Shown here: one piece after another, positions 8,017-16,509 of the stretch | How positions within the stretch are numbered: the first letter of the stretch is position 1 | Layout: each line of letters starts with the position of its first letter | Assembly (NCBI RefSeq): GCF_018531495.1 | Contig: NZ_JAHDTI010000004.1 | Coordinates: 62,001 to 126,000 of the forward strand | Direction of reading: 5' to 3' | Source of the DNA: Nonomuraea sediminis | GTDB taxonomy: Bacteria; Actinomycetota; Actinomycetes; Streptosporangiales; Streptosporangiaceae | Length of the DNA stretch: 64,000 bases | The notes under the pieces: generated by a model | Told to the model about the DNA's origin: nothing | Database searches by the model: none | The model's input: only the letters and a program-made list of their open reading frames with translations | Position numbers and translations under genes: made by a program

Positions 8017-8502
8017 ATGCCTACTATCACCGAATTTCCTGACCGCCCTTACCTGGGGATCAAGCGCGAGATCACGATGACCACGTTCGGCCTGGTCGGC
8101 GACCGGATCGCAGAGATGATCGGGTGGCTCTTGCAGCGCGGCGTCACCCTGGCCGGCGCGCCGTTCTTCCGCTACGAGGTCATCGACATGCCCAATGACC
8201 GGCTGCTCGTCCATGCGGGCATCCCGGTGGCGAGCCCGGTGGAGCCGGAGGGCGACTACTTCGCCGACGTGCTCCCCGCCGGCCGCTACGCCACCGTGCT
8301 CCACCACGGCCACCCCGACCAGCTGATGGGCGTCACGGCCGACCTGCTGCGCTGGGCCACGGACCAGGGCCTGAAGTGGGACATGACCGAGGAGGCCGAC
8401 GGCGAGCACTGGGTCGCCCGCACCGAGCACTACCTGACCGACCCCCGCGAGCGCCCCGACCTGCACGACTGGGACACCGAGCTGCAGTTCAGGCTGGCCT
8501 AG
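8017..8502 (+). CDS. free-standing GyrI-like small-molecule binding protein
   Basis: 161 aa, strong ribosome site (AAGGAGGAGG ending 2 nt before ATG). A GyrI-like domain from end to end: it opens with a beta strand (PYLGIKREIT) and ends DTELQFRLA, closely paralleling VTELQIEVSP at the end of the MerR regulator's effector domain. Such proteins bind or sometimes hydrolyse hydrophobic, often cyclic, compounds. It is third in the MerR-sigma-GyrI cassette. Its 3' end overlaps the convergent phosphohexomutase stop by 4 bp. Confidence 0.75.
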   Translation: MPTITEFPDRPYLGIKREITMTTFGLVGDRIAEMIGWLLQRGVTLAGAPFFRYEVIDMPNDRLLVHAGIPVASPVEPEGDYFADVLPAGRYATVLHHGHPDQLMGVTADLLRWATDQGLKWDMTEEADGEHWVARTEHYLTDPRERPDLHDWDTELQFRLA

Positions 8503-10109
8503 AGCCCCAGCGCCGCGCTCACGTCCGCCTTGAGCGCCTCGAGGTCGTGTACGGCCAGCGCCCGCGCGTCGGCCACCTCCCCGGTCACCGGGACCACGAC
8601 CTCGAGGTAGCACTTGAGCTTGGGCTCGGTGCCAGAAGGACGCACCACCACGCGGGCCCCGCCGGCCAGCCGGTAGCGCAGGCCGTCGGTGGGCGGCAGC
8701 CCGCCCTCGCCCTTGGCCAGGTCGTCGGCCGTCTCGACGGCGCGCCCGCCGAGCTCCTTGGGCGGGTTCGCGCGGAGCCTGGCCATGGCGTCGGCGATCA
8801 GCGACAGGTCGTCCACGCGGAACGACAGCGGCGCCGTGGCGTGCAGGCCGTACCGCCTGGCCTGGTCGTCGAGCAGGTCGAGCAGCGTGCGCTCGTGGTG
8901 CTTGGCCGTGGCCGCGATCGCGGCCACGGTCAGCGCGGCGCCGATGCCGTCCTTGTCCCTGACCACGTCGCCCACGCTGTAGCCGATGGCCTCCTCGTAA
9001 CCGAAGACCAGGCCGGGACCCGCTCGCATGATCCACTTGAAGCCGGTCAGCGTCTCGCCGTACCGCACGCCGTGCGCGGCCGCGATCTTGCCGAGCAGGG
9101 TGGAGGAGACGATCGTGGTGGCCACCATCCGGTCGCCGGAGGTGTGGGTGATCACGTGCTCGCCCAGCAGCCCGCCGAGCTCGTCGCCGGACAGCATGCG
9201 CCAGGTGCCGTCCGGCTGCCGGACCCCCACCGCGCACCGGTCGGCGTCGGGGTCGTTGGCCAGCACCAGGTCGGCCTCCATCCGGTCGGCGAGCGCCAGC
9301 GCGAGATCCATCGCGCCGGGCTCCTCCGGGTTGGGGAAGGAGACCGTGTGGAAGTCGGGGTCGGGGTCGCGCTGCTCCGCCACGGCGACCGGGCTGTGGA
9401 ACCCGGCAGCCAGGAACGCCCCCATCAGCGTGGCACCGCCCACGCCGTGCAGCGGCGTGTAGGCCACCCGCAGGTCACGCGCGTCGCCCAGCGGCAGGGA
9501 GGTCAGCGCCTCCAGGTAGTCGTCGACGATCCCGTCGCCCAGCTCGGTCAGCGTGCCCGGGCCGTGCAGCGGCAGCTCGTCGACCCGGCCGACCGCGTCG
9601 ATGGCGGCGGAGATCTCCGCGTCGACCGGCGGCACGATCTGGGAACCGTCGCCCCAGTAGACCTTGTAGCCGTTGTCCCTGGGCGGGTTGTGGCTGGCCG
9701 TCACCATGACCCCGGCGTCGGCGTCCAGGTGACGCACCGCGTAGGCCAGGACCGGGGTCGGCAGCGGGCGCGGCATCAGCGAGGCGTGCAGCCCCGCCCC
9801 GGTCAGCACGGCCGCGGTGTCGCGGGCGAACACGTCCGACTTGTGGCGGGCGTCGTAGCCGATGACGACGTGCTTGCCGGGTCCGAGGACCTTGGCCAGC
9901 CCGGCGGCGGCCCGCATCACGGTCACCCGGTTCATCCGGTTCGGGCCCGGGCCCAGCTCGCCGCGGAGGCCTGCCGTACCGAACTCCAGCTTCTTGTCGA
10001 AGAAGTCGGACACGTCGCCGTGCTCGATGAGGGTGGACAGCTCGACCCGCGTGTCGGGGTCGGGATCCTGGGCCAGCCACTCCCTGGCCTGGCGGAGCAG
10101 ATCGGTCAC
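8499..10109 (-). CDS. phospho-sugar mutase (phosphoglucomutase/phosphomannomutase)
   Basis: 536 aa alpha-D-phosphohexomutase. Converts a hexose 1-phosphate to the 6-phosphate, feeding polysaccharide precursor synthesis or salvage (ribose/deoxyribose phosphates are also possible substrates in PNP-linked members). Motifs: GTAGLRG (about 44-50), the phosphoserine loop TASHNPP (Ser139), the metal loop NDPDADR, GYEEAIGY (sugar specificity) and PSGTEPK (phosphate binding). It overlaps the purine nucleoside phosphorylase stop by 4 bp. The same pairing (deoD-pmmB) occurs in mycobacteria, from memory. Confidence 0.92.
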   Translation of the reverse strand: MTDLLRQAREWLAQDPDPDTRVELSTLIEHGDVSDFFDKKLEFGTAGLRGELGPGPNRMNRVTVMRAAAGLAKVLGPGKHVVIGYDARHKSDVFARDTAAVLTGAGLHASLMPRPLPTPVLAYAVRHLDADAGVMVTASHNPPRDNGYKVYWGDGSQIVPPVDAEISAAIDAVGRVDELPLHGPGTLTELGDGIVDDYLEALTSLPLGDARDLRVAYTPLHGVGGATLMGAFLAAGFHSPVAVAEQRDPDPDFHTVSFPNPEEPGAMDLALALADRMEADLVLANDPDADRCAVGVRQPDGTWRMLSGDELGGLLGEHVITHTSGDRMVATTIVSSTLLGKIAAAHGVRYGETLTGFKWIMRAGPGLVFGYEEAIGYSVGDVVRDKDGIGAALTVAAIAATAKHHERTLLDLLDDQARRYGLHATAPLSFRVDDLSLIADAMARLRANPPKELGGRAVETADDLAKGEGGLPPTDGLRYRLAGGARVVVRPSGTEPKLKCYLEVVVPVTGEVADARALAVHDLEALKADVSAALGL

Positions 10110-10876
10110 AGCCGGTCGACCACCTTGGCGAGCAGGCCGCCCATACGTGCGGCGGTCGCCCTGCCCACCTCGAGGACCTCCTCGTGGTTCAGCGGCTCGT
10201 CCGACAGGCCCGCAGCCGGGTTGGTGACCAGGGAGATGCCGAGCACCTCCATCCCGGCCTCGCGGGCGGCGATCGCCTCCAGGACCGTGGACATGCCGAT
10301 CAGGTCGCCGCCGAGCGTGCGCAGCATGCGGATCTCGGCCGGCGTCTCGTAGGTGGGGCCGCGGAAGGCGACGTAGACGCCCTCGGCGATGGTCGGGTCG
10401 ACCTCGTGCACCAGGGCGCGCAGCCGCTTGGAGTAGACCTCGGTCAGGTCGAGGAAGCGCGTGCCGGTCAGCGGGTTGGCGCCCGTCATGTTGATGTGGT
10501 CGCTGATCAGCACGGGATCGCCGACGTGCTGCGTCTCGGGGCGCAGCCCGCCGGCGGCGTTGGTCAGCACCACCGTGCGCACGCCGGCCTCGGCCGCGGT
10601 GCGGATGCCGTGGACGACCTTCTCGACGCCCACGCCCTCGTACAGGTGGGTGCGGCCGAGGAAGACCAGCAGGTGCCTGCCGCCGTCGGTGCGCACCACG
10701 CGGACCTTGCCGCCGTGTCCCGCCACGGCGGGCGGCGCGAATCCGGGCAGGTCGGCGAAGGGGACCTCGGCCACCGGCTCGCCCAGCGCGTCGGCGGCCG
10801 GGGCCCAGCCGGACCCCATGACCAGCGCGACGTCGAAGGACTCGATCCCGGTGGCGGCGGTTAGTGCGTTGCTCAC
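10106..10876 (-). CDS. purine nucleoside phosphorylase
   Basis: 256 aa, trimeric class-II type. Splits inosine or guanosine with phosphate to base and ribose 1-phosphate, the step after adenosine deaminase. Motifs: MGSGWAP near residue 20 (phosphate loop), FLGRTHLYEG, VLTNAAGGL, DHINMTG (substrate pocket) and GPTYETPAEIR (dimer/trimer loop), all typical of eukaryotic-like PNP. It is coupled by 4 bp to the phospho-sugar mutase, which could isomerise the released pentose 1-phosphate. It lies 1 bp after the M20 hydrolase stop, so all may be one operon. Confidence 0.93.
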   Translation of the reverse strand: MSNALTAATGIESFDVALVMGSGWAPAADALGEPVAEVPFADLPGFAPPAVAGHGGKVRVVRTDGGRHLLVFLGRTHLYEGVGVEKVVHGIRTAAEAGVRTVVLTNAAGGLRPETQHVGDPVLISDHINMTGANPLTGTRFLDLTEVYSKRLRALVHEVDPTIAEGVYVAFRGPTYETPAEIRMLRTLGGDLIGMSTVLEAIAAREAGMEVLGISLVTNPAAGLSDEPLNHEEVLEVGRATAARMGGLLAKVVDRL

Positions 10877-10877
10877 G

Positions 10878-12182
10878 TCAGTAGTTTAGGAGCAGCCTGT
10901 CGAGGACCCTCACACCGAACTGGAGGGCCTCGACGGGGACGCGCTCGTCCACGCCGTGGAACATGGCCGCGAAGTCCATGTCCTTGGGCAGGCGCAGCGG
11001 CACGAAGCCGAAACCGCGCACGCCCAGGTCGGCGAAGAAGGTCTTGTTGTCGGTGCCGCCCGACATGCAGTACGGCACGGCCCGCGCGGTCGGGTCCTCC
11101 GCCTTCAGCGCCGCGATCATGGACTCCACCAGCGCCCCGTCGAAGGAGGTCTCCAGCGCGATGTCGTGGTGCACGAACTCGCGCCTGACCCGCTCGCCCA
11201 GCAGCGAGTCGATGGTCTTGAAGAACTCCTCCTCGTGGCCGGGCAGGAAGCGCCCGTCGACGACCGCGGCGGCCTGCCCGGGGATCACGTTGGCCTTGTA
11301 GCCCGCCTCGAGCTGGGTCGGGTTGGTCGTGTTACGCAGCGTCGCCCCGACGAAGCGGACCAGCGGCCCGATCCTGTCCAGGACGGCCTGCGGGTCCTCG
11401 GGGTCGAAGGGGATGCCGAAGGCGTCGGCGACCTCGGTGAGGAAGGTCCGCACCGTCGGGGTGTAGGTCAGCGGCCATTCGTGCGCGCCGATGCGCGCCA
11501 CCGCCTTGGCCACCTCGGTCACGGCGTTGTCGACGTTGAGCATCGAGCCGTGCCCCGCCCTGCCGTCGGCGACCAGCTTCATCCAGGCCAGGCCCTTCTG
11601 CGCGGTCTCGATGAGGTAGAGCCGCAGCGACGGGTCCACCTCCAGCGAGTAGCCACCGACCTCGCTGATCGCCTCGGTCACGCCCTCGAACAGCTCCGGG
11701 TGGTGGGCCGTCAGGTGCTTGGCGCCGTAGACGCCGCCCGCCTCCTCGTCGGCGACCCAGGCGAAGACGAGGTCGCGCCTGGGCTTGCGCCCGTCACGCT
11801 TCAGCTGCCGGAGTACGGCCAGCATCATCGCGTCCATGTCCTTCATGTCCACCGCGCCCCGGCCCCAGATGTAGCCGTCGCGCACCTCCCCGGCGAACGG
11901 GTCCACCGACCAGTCGGCGGCGTTGGCCGGGACGACGTCGAGGTGCCCGTGCACGAGCAGGGCGGGAAGCGACGGGTCGCTGCCCTCGACCCGGGTGATC
12001 ACGTTGCCGCGGCCGGGCTCGCTCTCGATGTAGGTGGGCTCGATGCCGACCTCGGCCAGCCGGGCCATGACGACCTCGGCGGCGGCGCGCTCGCCCGGGC
12101 CGCTGCCGTCGCCGTAGTTGCTGCTGTCGACCTTGATCAGCTCGACGCAGAGCTCGGCGACTTCTTGTTCGGCAGGAGTCAT
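10878..12182 (-). CDS. M20 family metallohydrolase
   Basis: 434 aa zinc peptidase/deacylase. I chose the ATG (MTPAEQEVAELC) overlapping the Lrp stop by ATGA. Zinc and catalytic residues: VHGHLDVVP (His, Asp), GRGAVDMKDMDA (bridging Asp), ADEEAGG (catalytic Glu and zinc Glu) and the C-terminal FHGVDE (zinc His). The dimerisation domain is inserted in the middle (GRAGHGSM). Such enzymes cleave dipeptides, acyl-amino acids or carbamoyl compounds. Preceded directly by an Lrp-type regulator, so amino-acid-responsive expression is plausible. Resembles the AmiA1/AmiB1 position near deoD in mycobacteria. Confidence 0.88.
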   Translation of the reverse strand: MTPAEQEVAELCVELIKVDSSNYGDGSGPGERAAAEVVMARLAEVGIEPTYIESEPGRGNVITRVEGSDPSLPALLVHGHLDVVPANAADWSVDPFAGEVRDGYIWGRGAVDMKDMDAMMLAVLRQLKRDGRKPRRDLVFAWVADEEAGGVYGAKHLTAHHPELFEGVTEAISEVGGYSLEVDPSLRLYLIETAQKGLAWMKLVADGRAGHGSMLNVDNAVTEVAKAVARIGAHEWPLTYTPTVRTFLTEVADAFGIPFDPEDPQAVLDRIGPLVRFVGATLRNTTNPTQLEAGYKANVIPGQAAAVVDGRFLPGHEEEFFKTIDSLLGERVRREFVHHDIALETSFDGALVESMIAALKAEDPTARAVPYCMSGGTDNKTFFADLGVRGFGFVPLRLPKDMDFAAMFHGVDERVPVEALQFGVRVLDRLLLNY

Positions 12183-13159
12183 GGCACCTTCTCCAGGGTC
12201 AGCAGGCCCGACTTGCGCAGGAAGCCGCGCTTGTAGGCCCGGGTGATCAATGTGACGTCGACGTCGGTGACGTCGTCGAGCGGTCCGACGACCGCGGTCA
12301 GGAAGCGGTAGAGCTCGGCCTCGTGCGCGACCGTCACCTGGACGATCACGGAGTGGGTGCCGGAGGTGGCCGCGCAGTAGCGGACGCCGGGATGGGTGGC
12401 CAGCGTGGTGCCCACCCGGTCCAGGCCGTGCGGCCGTACGGCCAGCCACAGGATGGCGTCGACCTCCAGCCCGAGCAGCACCGGCTCCATCTCGGCCCGC
12501 GGCAGGATCAGGTGCCGGTCGAGCAGCGAGGCGACCCGCTTGCGCGCGGTCGGGACCGAGATGTCCAGCCGCTCGGCGATCGCGGTGAAGCCCATCCGGC
12601 CGTCCTCGGCCAGCAGGTCGGCGATCTCCTGTTCCAGGGGCGACAGCACGTCCTGGTCCTGCGGCTCCTCGCAGGGCGGCTCCGGCCGGAGCTCCTTCAC
12701 CTCGGCGTCGGTGAGGAAGGGAGCGTGCCACTCGGCGACCGTGCGGAAGGTGTGCAACACCACCTGCGTTCGCGTCTGCAGGACGCCGTCGATCGCGCTG
12801 ACCTGCGCGGTCAGGATGTCGTGCATCGCTTCCCTGGTCGGGGCGACCAGCTCGCAGGCCAGGTCTGCCGCGCCGGTCACCGCGTAGACGGAGCGCGTGT
12901 CGGGCCGCCGGGCCAGCGCCTCGGCCACGCCGGCGGTGCTGCCCGGCCGTACCTGCACGTGGAGGTGGACCGGGCGGCCGTGGCCCGTGCGCAGGTCGTC
13001 GTGGATGGCGGTGACCCGCAACTGGCCGTCGGCGATCAGGCGCTGCAGACGGCGGGCGACCGTCCGCTCGTGCTCGCCGATGGCGCGGCCGATGTCGCCC
13101 CACGAGGCGCGCGGGTTCACCTGAAGTGCGGCTACCAGCCGTTGGTCTAGAACATCCAC
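12179..13159 (-). CDS. Lrp/AsnC regulator with two tandem Lrp units
   Basis: 326 aa, double the usual 150: two HTH + RAM units in tandem. The first HTH is at about 2-55 (DQRLVAALQVNPRASWGDIGRAIG) with its RAM domain to about 150. A Pro/Glu/Cys-containing linker is followed by a second HTH at about 175-225 (LLAEDGRMGFTAIAERLDISVPTARKRV) and a RAM domain. GTG start; no other in-frame start with a ribosome site was found and the message may be leaderless. It heads the M20/PNP/mutase operon and faces an MHS transporter divergently across a palindromic site. Confidence 0.85.
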   Translation of the reverse strand: MDVLDQRLVAALQVNPRASWGDIGRAIGEHERTVARRLQRLIADGQLRVTAIHDDLRTGHGRPVHLHVQVRPGSTAGVAEALARRPDTRSVYAVTGAADLACELVAPTREAMHDILTAQVSAIDGVLQTRTQVVLHTFRTVAEWHAPFLTDAEVKELRPEPPCEEPQDQDVLSPLEQEIADLLAEDGRMGFTAIAERLDISVPTARKRVASLLDRHLILPRAEMEPVLLGLEVDAILWLAVRPHGLDRVGTTLATHPGVRYCAATSGTHSVIVQVTVAHEAELYRFLTAVVGPLDDVTDVDVTLITRAYKRGFLRKSGLLTLEKVP

Positions 13160-13169
13160 CTCAAACCGC

Positions 13170-13188
13170 TTACATGTCGGAAATGTAA
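13170..13188. promoter_or_regulatory. inverted repeat, candidate Lrp operator
   Basis: TTACAT (13170-13175) and ATGTAA (13183-13188) are perfect inverted arms around a 7-nt spacer, in the divergent gap between the Lrp-type gene and the MHS transporter gene. AT-rich short dyads are typical of Lrp/AsnC sites, so shared control of both directions is likely. Inferred from position. Confidence 0.55.
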
Positions 13189-13270
13189 AGATATTTCTGG
13201 ATGTTTGACTGTTTCAACTTGTTGCCTGCACAGTAAGCCATCACCGCACCTATGGCAAAGGAGCCCCCCT

Positions 13271-14575
13271 GTGGCCAGCCCTCCCCTTGCATCCACTCCT
13301 GTCGAAATCCCACGAAGCCGCGTCCGCCAGCTCATGGCGGCCAGCGTCGGCAACGTCGTCGAGTGGTTCGACTGGTACACCTACACGTTCCTGGCCACCA
13401 CCCTCGCCACCCAGGTCTTCCCGAAGTCGGCGAACAACGATCTCGTCCCGCTGCTGGCGACCTACGTCGTGTTCGCGGTCGGTTTCGTCATGCGTCCGCT
13501 GGGCGGTCTGGTGGTCGGCGCGTTCGCCGACCGTTTCGGCCGCAAGTCGGCGATGACGTTCACGATCATCTTGATGGGCGTGGGCTCGCTGTTGCTGGCC
13601 GTCACGCCGACGTACGCGGCGGCGGGCGTCTTCGGGCCGATCGTCTTGGTGGTCGCCCGGCTGATCCAGGGTCTTTCCGTCGGCGGTGAGTTCGCGGCCG
13701 CGACCACGTTCCTGGTGGAGTCGGCGCCGCCCGGGCGCCGCGGCCTGTTCTCCAGCTTCCAGTACGTCAGCACGACCATCGGCCAGCTCCTCGCTTCGGG
13801 CCTGGCCGCTGTGCTGGCGAGCACGCTGGTCGAGGCGGACATGAACTCCTACGGCTGGCGCATCCCGTTCGTGGTCGGCGCGGTGATCAGCGTGGTCGGC
13901 CTGTGGATCCGCAAGGGCGCCGACGAGACGTCCCACGTGGCCGGGGAGATCCAGAAGGGCGAGGCCGAGCGTCCCAGGCTCTTCGACTTCTTCCGCCATT
14001 ACCCCAGGCAGGCGCTGCTCATCATCGGCATCACGATCGCGGGCACCGTCGCCTACTACACCTGGACCAGCTTCCTGCCGACCTACGCGCAGATCACCGT
14101 AAAGTTCCCCAAGGCGGACTCGCTGCTGATCGGCACGATCTCGCTACTGTTCTTCATGGTCCTGCAGCCGCTGGTGGGCATCCTGTCGGACCGGATCGGC
14201 CGCAAGCCGGTCCTGATCACCTTCGGCCTCGGGTTCACCCTGCTCCCCGTGCCGCTGCTGGGCCTCCTGTCGAACTCCTTCGCCAGCCTGCTGATCATCC
14301 AGTGCATCGGCATGCTCTTCCTGAGCGGCTTCACGGCGATCTCCGCGGCGGTCAACTCCGAGTCGTTCCCGACCCGGGTTCGGGCCTCCGGCGCCGGCTT
14401 CCCGTACTCGCTGACCGTGGGACTCTTCGGCGGCACCGCGCCGCTGATCGGCACGGCGTTCATCGAGGCCAAGAACCCGGGCGCCTTCCCGTGGTACATG
14501 TCCGCGCTGGCGCTGGTCTCGACGCTGGTCTACATCTTCGCGCTGAAGGAGACCAAGGACCAGCCGCTCAGCTAG
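13271..14575 (+). CDS. MFS transporter, metabolite:H+ symporter (MHS) type
   Basis: 434 aa from GTG 13271, placed 7 nt after AAAGGAG. Twelve predicted membrane helices. The MHS/sugar-porter signature is visible: SVGNVVEWFDWYTYTF at the N-terminus, GGLVVGAFADRFGRKSAM between helices 2 and 3, and VGILSDRIGRKPVL in the second half. MHS transporters import carboxylates, proline/betaine or similar with protons. The specificity is not visible. Divergent from a double-Lrp regulator, which suggests import of an amino acid or peptide-derived compound that the adjacent M20 hydrolase may process. Confidence 0.85.
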   Translation: MASPPLASTPVEIPRSRVRQLMAASVGNVVEWFDWYTYTFLATTLATQVFPKSANNDLVPLLATYVVFAVGFVMRPLGGLVVGAFADRFGRKSAMTFTIILMGVGSLLLAVTPTYAAAGVFGPIVLVVARLIQGLSVGGEFAAATTFLVESAPPGRRGLFSSFQYVSTTIGQLLASGLAAVLASTLVEADMNSYGWRIPFVVGAVISVVGLWIRKGADETSHVAGEIQKGEAERPRLFDFFRHYPRQALLIIGITIAGTVAYYTWTSFLPTYAQITVKFPKADSLLIGTISLLFFMVLQPLVGILSDRIGRKPVLITFGLGFTLLPVPLLGLLSNSFASLLIIQCIGMLFLSGFTAISAAVNSESFPTRVRASGAGFPYSLTVGLFGGTAPLIGTAFIEAKNPGAFPWYMSALALVSTLVYIFALKETKDQPLS

Positions 14576-14999
14576 GTTCGCAGGGGCGTTCCCGCATCGC
14601 CTTCACGTAGTCGGCAGGAGCTCCCGCGCGCTCCGCGGCGTCGGCCAGGATGCCGAGGTAGCGCGCGGAGGGCAGCCCGCCCTCGTAGCCGTCGAGCACG
14701 TAGCACCAGGCCACCTGCTCGCCCTCGAGCGTCTGCACCCGCAGCCGGATCTTGTGATAGACGCCGCGGGCCGCACCCTCCCACTGGTCGAGCGAGGTCT
14801 CGTCGAACTCGGGCACGTCGTACAGGACGACGAACACGTGCTCGGCGGCATCCTCGACGATCGTGGACAGGCGGCCCTCACCGCCGAAGGTCAACCGCCA
14901 GCGCGGCAGCCAGCCGACACCGCGCACCGGCGAGTGCGGCGCGCGCATGGCCATCTGCTCGGGATCCATGTTGCTGCCGTATGCGGCGTAGACAGGCAC
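14568..14999 (-). CDS. gamma-glutamylcyclotransferase-like (AIG2) protein
   Basis: 143 aa from GTG 14999, giving VPVYAAYGSNMDPEQM, the usual N-terminus of this family; an upstream in-frame ATG at 15053 would add 18 unrelated residues. The substrate loop YGSN is present, and Glu residues in VPEFDETSLDQWEGA could include the catalytic acid. Such enzymes release 5-oxoproline from gamma-glutamyl compounds; some actinobacterial members have unknown substrates. Convergent with the MHS gene (8-bp overlap) and divergent from the flavoprotein gene. Confidence 0.75.
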   Translation of the reverse strand: MPVYAAYGSNMDPEQMAMRAPHSPVRGVGWLPRWRLTFGGEGRLSTIVEDAAEHVFVVLYDVPEFDETSLDQWEGAARGVYHKIRLRVQTLEGEQVAWCYVLDGYEGGLPSARYLGILADAAERAGAPADYVKAMRERPCEPS

Positions 15000-15061
15000 A
15001 GCAGACAAGCGTAGCGCGACCCGTTCGTCGGCACGGTGAACCATGCGGGACAATAGGACAC

Positions 15062-16456
15062 GTGACTAGGATCGTGATCATTGGCGGCGGACCGGGCGGC
15101 TACGAGGCGGCCCTGGTCGCCGCACAGCTGGGCGCCGAGGTCACGATGGTCGAGCAGGACGGGCCGGGAGGCGCCTGCGTCCTGACCGACTGCGTGCCCT
15201 CCAAGACCCTGATCGCGACCTCGGTCCGCAAGCAGGCTCTGCTGGACGCGTCCTCGCTCGGCGTGTCGTTCACCGGCGGCGAGGACCGCGACGTCGGCGT
15301 GGCGACCGTCGACCTGCCCCTGGTCAACAAGCGGGTCAAGGAGCTGGCCCAGGCGCAGTCCGCCGACATCGCGACCCGGGTGTCCGCCGAGGGCGTGGAG
15401 ATCATCAAGGCTCACGGGCGGCTGGTCGACCCCCAGGTGGTCAAGGCGGGCGACCGTACGATCAGGGCCGACGTCGTGCTGCTGGCCACCGGCGCGACAC
15501 CGCGCATCCTCAAGGGCTGCGAGCCGGACGGCGAGCGGATCCTCACCTGGCGCCAGCTGTACGACCTGGACGAGCTGCCCGAGCACCTGATCGTGGTCGG
15601 GTCGGGCGTGACCGGCGCGGAGTTCGCCGGCGCCTACCGGTCGCTCGGCGCCGAGGTCACGCTGGTGTCCAGCCGCGACCGCATGATGCCCAACGAGGAC
15701 GCCGACGGCGCCGAGGTGCTCGAAGAGGTCTACCGCCGCCGCGGCATGAACGTCATGGGCCGCTCGCGCGCCGCGTCCGTCACCCGCACCGAGAAGGGCG
15801 TGCTGGTCACGCTGGAGGACGGCCGGGTGGCCGAGGGCTCCCACGCGCTGATGACGGTCGGCATGGTGCCCAACACCGCCGGCATCGGCCTGGAGGAGGC
15901 CGGGGTCCAGCTCGACAGGGCCGGCTTCATCAAGGTCGACAAGGTCTCGCGCACCTCCGCGCCCGGCGTCTACGCCGCCGGCGACTGCACCGGCGTGCTG
16001 ATGCTCGCCTCGGTCGCGGCCATGCAGGGCCGCATCGCGGTCTGGCACGCGCTCGGCGAGGCCGTCCAGCCGCTGCGGCTGGCGACGGTCGCCTCCAACA
16101 TCTTCACCGACCCGGAGATCGCCGCGGTCGGCGTGGCGCAGCAGGCCATCGAGTCCGGCGAGATCGAGGCCAACGTGGTCAAGCTGCCGCTGGCCACCAA
16201 CGCCCGGGCCAAGATGCAGGGCTTCAACGACGGCTTCGTCAAGCTGTTCTGCCGCCCGCACACCGGCATCGTGCTCGGCGGCGTGGTGGTGGCGCCGCGG
16301 GCCTCTGAGCTGATCCTGGCCGTGTCCGTGGCCGTGCAGCAGCGCCTGACGGTCGACCAGCTGGCCCACACCTTCGCCGTCTACCCGTCGCTGTCGGGTT
16401 CGATCACCGAGGCCGCCCGCCGCCTCATGCAGCCGGAAGCCGCCATCGGCATCTGA
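15062..16456 (+). CDS. lpdA: NAD(P)H:quinone dehydrogenase (LpdA-type flavoprotein)
   Basis: 464 aa; GTG start behind AGGACA. Pyridine nucleotide-disulfide oxidoreductase fold: FAD motif GGGPGGYEAA at the N-terminus, an ACVLTDCVPSK segment at the disulfide position, a second nucleotide motif (GSGVTGAEFAG) and AAGDCTG for FAD. The C-terminal HPTxSE pair needed by true lipoamide dehydrogenases is replaced (FAVYPSLSGS), the change known in M. tuberculosis LpdA (Rv3303c), which reduces quinones rather than lipoamide. Not linked to any 2-oxoacid dehydrogenase genes here. Confidence 0.85.
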   Translation: MTRIVIIGGGPGGYEAALVAAQLGAEVTMVEQDGPGGACVLTDCVPSKTLIATSVRKQALLDASSLGVSFTGGEDRDVGVATVDLPLVNKRVKELAQAQSADIATRVSAEGVEIIKAHGRLVDPQVVKAGDRTIRADVVLLATGATPRILKGCEPDGERILTWRQLYDLDELPEHLIVVGSGVTGAEFAGAYRSLGAEVTLVSSRDRMMPNEDADGAEVLEEVYRRRGMNVMGRSRAASVTRTEKGVLVTLEDGRVAEGSHALMTVGMVPNTAGIGLEEAGVQLDRAGFIKVDKVSRTSAPGVYAAGDCTGVLMLASVAAMQGRIAVWHALGEAVQPLRLATVASNIFTDPEIAAVGVAQQAIESGEIEANVVKLPLATNARAKMQGFNDGFVKLFCRPHTGIVLGGVVVAPRASELILAVSVAVQQRLTVDQLAHTFAVYPSLSGSITEAARRLMQPEAAIGI

Positions 16457-16462
16457 AAGCGC

Positions 16463-16496
16463 GGCGGGCGCGCTCCCCGAAGGGAACGCGCCCGCC
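16463..16496. terminator. bidirectional intrinsic terminator
   Basis: GGCGGGCGCG (16463-16472) pairs perfectly with CGCGCCCGCC (16487-16496) around a 14-nt loop and is followed by TTTTCT. It lies between the lpdA stop and the convergent TPM-protein stop. Confidence 0.85.
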
Positions 16497-16509
16497 TTTT
16501 CTGGCTTGC

